Positions 33,871 through 44,700 of a stretch of 64,000 nt of DNA are shown here, one piece after another. The notes under the pieces were generated by a model. It was not told where the DNA came from, did not search any database, and saw only the letters and a program-made list of their open reading frames with translations. The stretch comes from Cyanobacteria bacterium SZAS LIN-3. Lineage in GTDB: Bacteria > Cyanobacteriota > Vampirovibrionia > Obscuribacterales > Obscuribacteraceae. The position numbers were made by a program, and so were the translations under genes. The number at the start of each line of letters is the position of its first letter. Position 1 is the first letter of the stretch. The DNA lies in NCBI GenBank assembly GCA_018266215.1, contig JAFEAV010000009.1:60791-124790 (forward strand). Reading direction: 5' to 3'.

Positions 33871-36800
33871 TTACTCGGCCAGGGTATAGGCGATGACCAG
33901 GTCGGAAGTAGTGGAGACATAGGTCCGGCTTGTCTTGGCCGGGCTGCCGCCGGTCATATCAATCTCTTCCAGGCCAGGCGAGGGCGTAGCCAGCTCAAAA
34001 CTGCTCATTTCAATAATACCGCCCGAGGCCTTGTACAGGGCTTCTTTTGCCGACCAGAAACGGGTCAATTCGGCGTTCACTCTGTCCTGGGGGCAACCGG
34101 CCAGATAGCTCAATTCATGAGGTTTAAGGAAGGTGCGGGCAAAAGAGGGCTCCCGCTCACGGATGACCTCGGCGTCGATGCCCGGCTTAACCGCGCCGGC
34201 GGGTGTGGCCAGCGCCACAGCCAGGCCCTGGGTATGGGAAATGGAAACCAGAATCTCAGGCAGAACACCGGAAGTAAACCGCACCACCGGCGCGCCGCTG
34301 TCTATATTTATGATTTCAATGTCGTGGGGACCGAGCACCTGCCCGGTGAGGTTCTGCACCAGCTTACGCACAGACTCCTTGGCGGCAATGCGACCAAGCA
34401 ACCAATCCAGCTTGCGCTTCCTCGTCCTGCCACCGTCACGCCACAGGGTCTGTTCGGCCCGGGTGAGCAAATAATCGACACACCATTCGAGGATAACGTC
34501 ATCATCAGGCAAAACCGATTGCTCCACCTGAACAATAACACCCCTATCAATAATTTGATTATGCACCGCCACCGGTGTGCCGAGAGTGGCGACAGCAGGA
34601 TTGAGCACAAACTGTTCCCATAGCGGAGATAGCAATACGCGCCTGCTGTTGATGCCGTTTATCTTCAAAACTACCGCGCCGTCAACCACCACTTCCAGAG
34701 CGGCTTCGGTAGCGCGATCAGTCAGAGTCGGCAATACCGCGGTCACCTCAGCCGTGGCCGGCAATTCGCTGGGATCGCGCAGGATGTCGACGGATTCAAT
34801 CAAAAACGGCAGCAGGGCCGTCGCCGACAGCTCCTTTTCATACAGATAAAACAGCACAAATTGACTGGCATTATCCATCAAAAGCGGATGAATCAGGAAA
34901 TTGCTCGTATCAATACCGGCCATCCAGCGCGCTGCCGGTTGTGCCGATGCCTGGCCCGAGATTGTACGATTGCCGACAAGTTCTATGGACTTCACCGCCT
35001 GCATGCTGGGGCCATGAAACATGGTCATGGGCGCATAGCCATAATAATCGCCAGGCTGGACCAGCCGGCTCGGAGCGGCGGCAGCGCCCAGCTCAAGGGT
35101 CTTAGCGACAGGCTCTTGATGATAATCGTTATCAAACAAATAATCAGCGGTAGCATATACGGTGGCAGGGTCGGAGGCATCGCTGAGAGTAACCGATATT
35201 CGCTCCCTGCCGTCGGCGTCGGCGGGCGCGGCAACATCCTGCGAGGCCACGGCCTTGAGAGTCAGGCCCTGCGCGTCAACGACGATTCTTCTATAGGCGC
35301 GGACATTTTCCAGGCGCACCGGCACACCGCCCATGATTTGAGCCAGGGCAGCTTCGGCCATAATTTCCAGCGTCACCATCAGCGGTACAAGATATACCCT
35401 CGTCCCGGCCATGGCGCTGACTTTGCCGCCGATGGCGTGATCAAGCAGATACAGGTCGGTGGCCAGGTTGAGACTTAGAACCATCTCGGTGGCGGCGCCG
35501 CCGTCGAGCCGGGTGATGCGGGAGCGCCGCAGGAAAGGGCGTTGAAAGTGCTCGGGAAGTGCGTCGATAGAAACGGTCTCTGAAACTGCGGGAGAACCGG
35601 TGGGGACGAGAGCCGGGAAAACATCCGAGGAGCCTTCATCGGTCTGGATGTAAGAGCGCATGATGTTCTCGGATATGGCATTTAATTTGCTGTAGAAAGA
35701 GGCATTGGTGGAAAGGAAACTCTCAATAACAGAGTCATCAGATTGCTCCTCCGGGGCAAAATCCTCAACCGCAGTCGAGTTTATGGAGAAGGTTGGAATG
35801 TTATTGGGATCGACTTTGAGAGCGGTGTGGGTGAGCGACAACTGTCTTGTCGGCGGGGCCACCTTGCCGGCGGCGGGCGAGCGCCAGTCCAGCAACTGCG
35901 GCTTGCGACGCTTGTAGAGCAGGGACAGATCTGCCGGCACACCCTGGACAAAAAGCAAGGCCAGCAGGTGATGTATCTGGGTCAGGCCGGAGCGCGAGGC
36001 CAGATTGCTAGGGACCGCCACATGTGACTTGCGATTTAAAATGCCGGCAATCGAGGAAGTCAAAATGCCGTTGGGCCCGACCTCAACAAAGGTGCGAACA
36101 CCGTCTTCGTACATCGCCTCCACGGTCTGGCGCAGGGCGATCGGCTTGGTGAATAATTCTACGAAAGAAGCACGCATGGCGTCGACATCGTGCGGATACA
36201 TCTGGGCAGTGCTGCAGGACCAGCCGGGTATGGCCAGGGGCTGAATGTCCACCGCCTGCACGGCCTCATTGTTGGCATCGATGATCGAGGCCACCAGAGG
36301 CGTGTGGTACGGGATAGGCACTGGCAGAAGATGCGAGCCGATGCGGGACTCTTTCAGGCGGTCACCGAGGGTGGTGATTACCTCCACGCTACCGGTGACG
36401 ATAATATGATCCAGACCCAGGTCGGCGCTCAAATACAGGTCGCCTTCGGCCAGCCTGGAGACCCGCTCCCAGGATGAAAGCACGCGCAAAGTACGCAGGT
36501 TGGCCAGACTTTCGGCCGGAATGGACCGGGCCACCTTGGTGCTCAATTGATAAAAAGTCTTGGCCACACTCAAAACATCGACCGAGCCGGTTGTCGTGAT
36601 GGCGGCAAATTCACCGGTGCTGCAGCCCATGATTACATCGGGCTTGATGCCCAGGTGTATGAGCAATTGATAGATGGCATACTCAGCCAGCAGCACGGCG
36701 ACAACGGCAAAGTCGGCCGAACCAAGCAAGGTGGGCACTGCCCGCTCGCCCCGGTCAAAGGGTGCGGGGAAAATCGACTTACTGGGCGGTTCGCTCGCTC

Positions 36801-38736
36801 CGGCGGAAAGAGCAACACTGTCAACGATTTCAAAAACTTCGCGCACTTCGGGGAAGTGCATACAGAGATCGGCCAGCATGTTAGTGTAGGCCGAACCAAG
36901 CCCGGGATAGAGGAAGGCCAGTTTACCTTCGATCAAGCCCTGGGGCGTTGTGTAATAGACACCTTTGTCCGATTCGCTCAAGACGGCAGTGGCGTCACTC
37001 TGTATCAGTTGACCGGCACGCTCAATCTTATCCAGCAAATCGTCAATAGTTGAGGCCACAAGCGCCAGTCTGCAGCCTTTTTCCCTGCCCGCGTTCAGGG
37101 CTGTACCGGCGGCACTGGTGCAGTTGGCGCTATAAGCCAGGTCCTTGAGCTGTACTTTTTCTCTATTGGGCAGAGCAGCCACATATTGACCCAACTGCGA
37201 AATTTGACCGAGCAGTTCATTTTTATCCGGGGCAAAAAATGTGAACAATTCACAGTCAAATTGTTGCAGCAAAGATTCCTGCGCCGCGTCACCCTGGGCG
37301 GCGGCTGCAACTTCTTCCAGAATGATATGGCCATTGACACCGCCAAAGCCAAAAGCGCTGACGGCGGCCCGGCGCGGAGAGGCCCCTGCTTTTGCGTGAA
37401 TCCAGGGACGCGACTGACTGTTGACGTAGCAGGGATGTTTGGCCCAGTTGATTTTTGTATTGGGTTTTGTCACCCCAAGGGTGGCAGGCAATATTTTATG
37501 GTGCAGGGCAAGCGCGGCTTTGATGATGCCGGCGACAGCGCTGGCCGATTGGCAGTGACCGATCATCGACTTGATGGAGCCGACTGCGCACCAGGGTGCT
37601 TTTTCTTCAGCACCGGCCGAAAATACCCGGGCCACGGCTTCCAATTCCACGACATCGCCCACGGGTGTGCCCGTGCCGTGCGCTTCCAGCAGCTCAACTG
37701 AGGTGGGCGAAATACCCGACATGGCGTAGGCTTTTTCCATCGCCAGGGCTTCACCTTCCAGATTAGGTGCCAGGACACTACCACCATGACCGTCGCTGGA
37801 GGAAGCCACACCACAAATAGTGGCATAGATGCGATCGCCGTCGGCGACAGCGTCTTCATAGCGTTTTAGACAGAGGATACCGACACCCTCGCCCAGCAAA
37901 GTGCCGTCGGCCTCCTGGTCGAAAGGACGGATATTATCCTTGCGACTGAGGGCGCCCAGTCCACAGAACATCTGGAAAAAGACGTTGGAGGCATTAACAT
38001 GCACACCACCGGCCAGGGCAAAATCACAGCGCTTGTCGAGCAGATCATGGACTGCTGTTTCCACCGCCACCATAGAAGAAGCGCAGGCGGCATCTATGAG
38101 TAGATTGCGGCCGCGGAAACCGAGCTTGGCGGCAATGCGACCGGCGAGAATATTGGGCATGGCACCGGGAATATTGTCGGCGGTGCTGGGCACAAGGCGC
38201 GCCTGCACCTGCTTGACCACGGCCTCGATCTCGGCTTCACTCTGGTCGGGCAATACATCGCGCAAAATAGCGCCGATTTCGTGCACCGTCTTGGTCTGAT
38301 GAATAAGATTCATCGAACCGGCGCCGGGAGCGGAGATGCGCCCGATGATAATTTCACAGCGGTCACGATCAAGGGGCTTGCCGCCGGCCTTGGTCAAGAC
38401 TCCGGGGTCGTATCCGGCGTCGGCCATGGCATCGACAGCTACACGCAGGGTGAGAAACTGGTCACCATCGGTACCGGCAACAGCGCTGGGCATGATGCCG
38501 TACTTGAGCGGATCAAAATCGGCGTACTCACTGATGAAGCCGCCGCGCTTTGAGTAGCTGAGTCCGGGGGTTTTGCTTTGCGGATCATAATAGATGCCCG
38601 CATCCCATTCTTTTTCCGATACCTCGCGACTGGCGTCAACACCACGCACAATATTGGACCAGAATGTCTGCACATCCGGTGCCCCTGGATAAAGGCAGGA
38701 CATGCCGACTATGGCGACTTTCTTGGAGGCGTTCAT
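33871..38736 (-). CDS. PUFA/glycolipid-type synthase, KS-AT-DH-PPTase
   Basis: A 1621-residue multidomain synthase. Residues about 6-480: ketosynthase with catalytic Cys in DAACASSMVA (about 216), His in EAHGTGTPVGD (about 353) and GSIKSMIGHCQSA (about 389). About 600-910: acyltransferase-like, but with GCSTGE in place of the usual GHSxGE; the Ser is kept. About 1065-1375: hot-dog dehydratase-like domain (LLDHAIGG, VPLMVTLEIMAEAA). About 1420-1615: 4'-phosphopantetheinyl transferase (SISHTQGLAVA, GIDAEV, FWSAKEALYKASGG). There is no ACP and no KR. Its start overlaps the stop of the larger synthase by 4 bases (ATGA), so the two are translated together. The PPTase probably primes the ACP of the partner. 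Confidence 0.88.
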   Translation of the reverse strand: MNASKKVAIVGMSCLYPGAPDVQTFWSNIVRGVDASREVSEKEWDAGIYYDPQSKTPGLSYSKRGGFISEYADFDPLKYGIMPSAVAGTDGDQFLTLRVAVDAMADAGYDPGVLTKAGGKPLDRDRCEIIIGRISAPGAGSMNLIHQTKTVHEIGAILRDVLPDQSEAEIEAVVKQVQARLVPSTADNIPGAMPNILAGRIAAKLGFRGRNLLIDAACASSMVAVETAVHDLLDKRCDFALAGGVHVNASNVFFQMFCGLGALSRKDNIRPFDQEADGTLLGEGVGILCLKRYEDAVADGDRIYATICGVASSSDGHGGSVLAPNLEGEALAMEKAYAMSGISPTSVELLEAHGTGTPVGDVVELEAVARVFSAGAEEKAPWCAVGSIKSMIGHCQSASAVAGIIKAALALHHKILPATLGVTKPNTKINWAKHPCYVNSQSRPWIHAKAGASPRRAAVSAFGFGGVNGHIILEEVAAAAQGDAAQESLLQQFDCELFTFFAPDKNELLGQISQLGQYVAALPNREKVQLKDLAYSANCTSAAGTALNAGREKGCRLALVASTIDDLLDKIERAGQLIQSDATAVLSESDKGVYYTTPQGLIEGKLAFLYPGLGSAYTNMLADLCMHFPEVREVFEIVDSVALSAGASEPPSKSIFPAPFDRGERAVPTLLGSADFAVVAVLLAEYAIYQLLIHLGIKPDVIMGCSTGEFAAITTTGSVDVLSVAKTFYQLSTKVARSIPAESLANLRTLRVLSSWERVSRLAEGDLYLSADLGLDHIIVTGSVEVITTLGDRLKESRIGSHLLPVPIPYHTPLVASIIDANNEAVQAVDIQPLAIPGWSCSTAQMYPHDVDAMRASFVELFTKPIALRQTVEAMYEDGVRTFVEVGPNGILTSSIAGILNRKSHVAVPSNLASRSGLTQIHHLLALLFVQGVPADLSLLYKRRKPQLLDWRSPAAGKVAPPTRQLSLTHTALKVDPNNIPTFSINSTAVEDFAPEEQSDDSVIESFLSTNASFYSKLNAISENIMRSYIQTDEGSSDVFPALVPTGSPAVSETVSIDALPEHFQRPFLRRSRITRLDGGAATEMVLSLNLATDLYLLDHAIGGKVSAMAGTRVYLVPLMVTLEIMAEAALAQIMGGVPVRLENVRAYRRIVVDAQGLTLKAVASQDVAAPADADGRERISVTLSDASDPATVYATADYLFDNDYHQEPVAKTLELGAAAAPSRLVQPGDYYGYAPMTMFHGPSMQAVKSIELVGNRTISGQASAQPAARWMAGIDTSNFLIHPLLMDNASQFVLFYLYEKELSATALLPFLIESVDILRDPSELPATAEVTAVLPTLTDRATEAALEVVVDGAVVLKINGINSRRVLLSPLWEQFVLNPAVATLGTPVAVHNQIIDRGVIVQVEQSVLPDDDVILEWCVDYLLTRAEQTLWRDGGRTRKRKLDWLLGRIAAKESVRKLVQNLTGQVLGPHDIEIINIDSGAPVVRFTSGVLPEILVSISHTQGLAVALATPAGAVKPGIDAEVIREREPSFARTFLKPHELSYLAGCPQDRVNAELTRFWSAKEALYKASGGIIEMSSFELATPSPGLEEIDMTGGSPAKTSRTYVSTTSDLVIAYTLAE

Positions 38737-41700
38737 CGAGCTATTTCAGGGACCTGCGAGCTCGAGCTGGAGCTGGAAGAGAAACGATTGAAAGCCTTGC
38801 TGGCGATACCACCCAGTCCTTCAACCAGAATTGCCAGTTCGCCCTCTTCGTTATAGATAGCCAGATCGCAGAGCAGATTGATGGCATTGCCTTCGCCGAG
38901 GAAGACTCTGGCCGTGGCCTTACCGAGACCGACGGGGCGGAAGACATGCAGGGCCTTGAAGCCGGTGGGAAGCACGGTCACGTCCTGGAAATGACGAGCC
39001 CAGATACCGGCCAGCTGCATCGAGCTGTCCAGAAGAACAGGGTCGACCAACCAGGGGCTGCCATCAGCAGTGGTGACACAGTTGAGCGGAGCGGCACCGG
39101 AAACTTCGCCAATAACCTGTTCATTTTCCAGAAGCAAAACCCGGGATATACCCTGGAAGATTGGTCCGTGGAAAAGCCATTTACCGTACACATCTTCCGG
39201 CAACGGCAGGTCGGCCTCGTTGGCGGAGGCGGCGACGGATGCACTGTCAAAGACACTCTCTACTTCAGTTTCCAGTGCCGTTTTCAATACCGGTGGTGCA
39301 ACCGGCACTTCCGCGCCAAAAGCAGCCTTACAGCGGAAATGCACTTTCTTGGGATTGATGGAAGTCAGCTGTACCGAAACGGTCCGCTCGGCAAGAGGAT
39401 CAATCTGGGTCTCAACAACAAAGTCTTTTTGCTGAGCCTGGAAGACTATGCCGGCGGGAATATCGAGATCCGAAACTTTCACCAGATGATGATTGGGAAA
39501 TACCGAGCGCGCGGCCTCCAGCATTATCTCAAGAGCCACAGCCATGGGCATGACGGGGATGCCGTCAAATTTGTGGTCGTTGAGATAAACGTGCTTTTGC
39601 GTATCGATGGGCAGCAGGTAGGCGCGTTCCTCGGACATATCGGCCGAATCCTGCGACTGCAAAACTGCTCTGTTTAAAAAGACACCACTCTGCTCCGAAG
39701 CAAAAGTGCGGGACGGCAGGGGCGTATCTATAAGGGTATGCTTGCCATTGCGGCCATTGCCATTGCTTCCGTTATTGCCGTTACTGCCGTTATTGGCGAC
39801 GCTCACCGACTTAACCGGCTCCAGGTGCTTGCCCTGTACCGGCTGCGATACCTGACCATTTTGATTGCCGCCGTCTTTTTTAGTCAGACGACCGACAAGC
39901 AGGACTTCCACCTGGTCGCCGCAATCACGGCTCAATTCTTCATGGAAACAATCGCGACCGTCTTCGCCCTGGATCATGGACCAGCCGTGGCTGGCAAAAA
40001 CGGCTTCCAGCTCGGGCGGCGCCATACCGGCCTGCCATGGGCCCCACATCAGGGAGGCAACCCGGGCCTTGGTGCGCTGTTGCAGCACCAGAGCCAGTTT
40101 GTTGACGGCTTCGTTGGCCGATACATAATCGGCCTGACCGGAGTTACCGGTGCGACCGACAACCGAAGAGAAGAAGAACATAAATTTGAGGGCGTCAAAA
40201 TTGACGTGCTGAGCCAGAGTCAGAGCACTCTGCACCTTGGTGTTGAACACGCGGTGGAAAGATTCAACAGACTTGTCTTTGATCAGCGCGTCTTCAATCA
40301 CACCGGCACCATGGATGATGCCATCGATTGTTGAGGTCTCGTAAATGTTGCTGAGCAACTGGCCAAAAGCAACCGGATCGGTTACGTCAACCGAATAATA
40401 CTTGACCTTGGCGCCAAGCGCTTCCAGCTCCTTCAAATTGCTGCGTACTTCACGCTCGCGCAAAAGTTGCTGATAGGCTTTTTCGATCTCACGCACACTG
40501 ATGGTCACACCACGGTTGCGCATGTCTTCAATTATTTGAGACTTGAGCTCCTTCAGTGTGGTCTTGCCCGCAGTCGAGGGAGACTCCGCGTCCTTGGGCT
40601 TGGGCAGGCGACCGGCAATGACAAAGGTCGGCTTGTAGCGACGTCCCAGCTCGGTGATTATTTTGGCCGTGATACCACGAGCGCCACCGGTAACAAGGAT
40701 GACAGATGAACTATCGATGACCGGTTTGGCAGCCAGTGGCAGTTTAGAAAACGGTGAATCGGACACCTGCAAGCCGATGCGCTGACCGTTTGAGATGCCG
40801 ATTTCAACAATGTCGTCGTCGGCAAGCATCTCGGACACTACAGCGGCAGCAACAGCAGAGGCGCTCATGGCGGCACCGAGGTCCACGACTTTGACATAGA
40901 CGCCGGGCATTTCCTTGGCGATAGTCTTGGTCAGACCAACAATCCCGGCCTGCTCCGCAACCGCGGTCAGGGGCAGCTGTCCGTCCTGTATAGCGCCGCC
41001 GAAATCACCGCCCAGATAAGTGGCGTTGACGAAAGCAGCGCGATGACCGGCCCCGGCATTAGCGAGCAAATCGTTCTGGACAGCTTTAGCCAGAAGGAAA
41101 GTGCCGGTCAGACGTGACCATTCACACTCTTTTGTCGCATCGCCGGGCTGACATATATTGATTACGGCTCCGATAGTCTGGTGCTCAGCGCGCACGCGGG
41201 CCAGGCAATCTTGAAGCGCCTGCTCACCGGCAAAAATCTGATCGGCGGCAAAGACGGCGGTTTTGCCACCACGGGCTTCGACAGCCGAAGAGACGGCGTA
41301 AGAAACTTCAGCACTGTCGGTGATGATGAGGGTGACCGAACCTACACCCTTGGTGGTGACACCGGCGGGCGGGAGATCTTCAACGACAACCACACCGCGG
41401 GCGACGTTCTCGACGTTGCCGTCCAGACGGGGAGAAATCACGGCAGCGGAAGGTGAGGCGACCGCGGTAGCAGCGGCGGTGACAGTAGATGAAGGTGCCG
41501 GAGCAGACGTTGCGACAGCAGGTGCCGAGGCTACAGGAGCCGCAGCGGCCGCAGCATCGGCCTCTTCATCGAGGGAGCGGATCCAGTCGATAATGCCCTG
41601 CAAAGTCTTGGTGCCGGCCAGCTTCTCGATACCACTTTCCAGTTTTGCCTGGGTGGCATCCGGCAGCAATTTGCGGAAATTGTTGAGGATTTCAACACGC

Positions 41701-44700
41701 TTGATCGAATCAATCCCCATATCAGCTTCAAGGTCAAGCTCGGGATTGAGCATTTCGCGCGGATAGCCGGTGCGTTCACTGACTATTTCGTACAGGCTCT
41801 CGATCAGCGCCTCGGCATCGAGGCCACCAGCGGCAGGCTCAGCGGCGACAGCGGGTGCTGCAACAACCGGAGCGGGAGCAGGGCCAGAAGCAGGGGCAGA
41901 TACGTAACCATTGTTGGCAGGAGCAACCGTCTCAACAGCAACTTGAGGCGCGGGCTGATAGACGGGAGCCTGCACCTGGAAGGTACTGGAAGCTTGATTT
42001 TGCAACTGACTTTGCAAAAACTCAGCAGGCAAATTACCCTGCCTGGTCTGCAAATAAGCCATCATCACATTCTGCTGGGTTTCAAGGAAACGGTTGGTCA
42101 TGTCCAACATGGTCTGTTGAAATTCCAGCATTACCCGGTCTACGTCACGGTCAGCGCGACCGGCCGACGAAGCCATTGGGGGAATGCTCTTTTTATTGTT
42201 GCTACTGTCCATTGATTGCTGTCCGTTAGGGTTCTTACTGGATGTGGAAACAACAGGTCTGCCGTTTCCTATTTGGGAAGTCGATAAAACGGGTGCCTTG
42301 GCTCGGGAGCCATTGTTTGCGCCGACGGCGGTCGAAACCGGCAGAGCCGGCTGCTGTCCACTGGCCGGTACAATCTTTGTCTTGGCCTTTGCCGGCGCAC
42401 CAAGCCGCTCGATGGCGACACTGTTGACGCGGTAAAGCAATTTTTTGCCACCGGCGGCAAGAGGGCCGCTGATTTTCTCACGCGCTCCAAACATACGATC
42501 GAGATACAGTCTGTTCAGATCGACGGCCACGCCGGAAGTGGCAAGCAGGCCAAGTACACTGAGGAAATGCTCAAGGCTGTTCTTGCCGGCACGTTCACAA
42601 TTGACGGCAACGAAATCACGTCCCTTGAGGGTAGCTTCGGTCAGACCGGTAAGCACCGAGCCAGGACCGACTTCCACAAATATTCTGGCCCCATCGTCGT
42701 GCATGGCCTGCAACTGATTGGCAAAGTAAACCGGCTGCAATGCGTGCTCGGACAATTGTGCCACTATCGCATCGGCACCACCCTGGGCATCGTAGGGTCT
42801 GGCGGTGGTATTGGAATAGACAGGCACCGTCGGCGGTGCAAAGGAAACCTGACGCAAGGCCGCTTCCAGAGGAAGTTTGGACTCGGCCATAAGCGGGCTG
42901 TGGAAGGCAGCCGAAACCGGAATGCGCTTGGCGGCGATATCGCGAGTCTTGAGGGCGGCAATTGCCGCTTCTACCGCTTCCACCGCGCCGGAAATAATCG
43001 ACTGCGTCGGTGAATTGATATTGGCCAGGCTGACACCGGACAACCCGCCTTCGCTGATCAGTTTTTGCAGAGCATCCTGACCGGCGCTCACCGCGGCCAT
43101 GGCTCCGGGATTGCGCTCGGCACACTGGGCTAGAATGCGACCGCGCTCTGCCGAGAGATAGAGCATCTGTTCTGCGGAATAAACACCGGCGGCGTATAGT
43201 GCTACATACTCACCGTAGCTGTGACCGGCGGTCATATCGGGCTTGATGCCAAAGGAACCGACCAGGTTATGCATGGCCAGATCGCAGGCACCAAGAGCGG
43301 GTTGGGCGATATTGGTGGCAGTCAGAGCCGCGCTCTGGCGGTCCTTGTGCTCTTTGTCAAAAGGCGGGGGCGGATAAATATAGGATGACAGCTTGCTCAG
43401 GCCCGAGACTTTCTGCAATGTCGTTTCGGCATACTCAACCGTGCGGCGAATATCCGGGAAAAACAAGCTGAGCTCGCCGAGCATGTCTGTCTTCTGCGAT
43501 CCCTGCCCGGGATAAAGGAAGGCCACTTTGGGACGAGCAGAAGCGTCAGCGGACGGAGCGACTATCTGAAGGTGAATGCCCCTGGGAATACTCGACGATT
43601 TCGCAACCGCATCACCGGCGGTGAGCGTCTTTTTCACTTCGGCGACTTTTTGTTCGAGATCATCGAAGGACGAAGCCACGATAGCCAGAGAGGCCGGTGA
43701 GAAGCGTGAATCATTATGCTTGAGGTGCAGCTTGGCCGCCAGATCAAAGAGGCGACGGCGCTCCTGACTGGTGGCTTTAGTCTCGACCGCGTAGTCGGTG
43801 CGAATTTTCTGAATGGCCGCTTCGGTCTGGCCCAGCATCTTCAGTAATTCATCGGCCGAATTAGCCTTCCAGAAGAAGAGCTCGGCCGGCCAGGCTTCCA
43901 GGGTGGAAGTTTCTTGACCGGGGCAGGGCGGAATGTACTCTTCCAGTACGGTGTGGAAATTGGTACCGCCAAAACCGAAGGCACTTACGCCGCCGCGGCG
44001 AGGCGAGTCGCCTTCCGGTTTGATCCAGGGGCGACATTCACTGTTGATATAGAAGGGGCCTTCATCAAAATTGCAGGCGGGATTGGGCTGCGAAACATTT
44101 ATCGTTGGCGGCAGCACTTTGTGATGCAGGGCCTTGGCGATTTTGACTATCGAAGCCAGACCGGCTGCGGCCTTGGTGTGGCCGATATTGGTCTTGACCG
44201 AACCGATGGCGCAACTTTGCTTGCCTGCGCCCTGGGCCTGAAACACTCTTGTCAGAGCTTCAACTTCCGCTCTGTCACCGGCGACGGTGCCTGTACCATG
44301 GGCTTCGACTATCTGAACGCTGGCCGGCGAGCAGGACGCATCTGCGTAGGCGCGCTCGAGGGCGAGCATCTGTCCGGCGGGACGCGGGGCGGTGAGACTG
44401 AGGTCCCGGCCGTCGCTCGATCCGCCGATGCCGCGGATAACTGCATAAATGCGGTCGCCGTCGCGCTCGGCGTCACTGAGGCGCTTGAGTACGAGCATGG
44501 CGATGCCTTCGCTAATGGCTATACCATCGGCTTTGGCGTCAAAAGTTTGGCATTTGCCGGTGGGCGAAAGAGCAAAAGTTTTGCTGAAGCTCAGATAATC
44601 GCCGGGCTGGTTGTGGGTATCGGTGGCACCGAGCAATACCACATCACTGGCACCGGAGCGAAGATCGGCCACACTGACGTAGAGAGCAGCAAGCGAGCTG

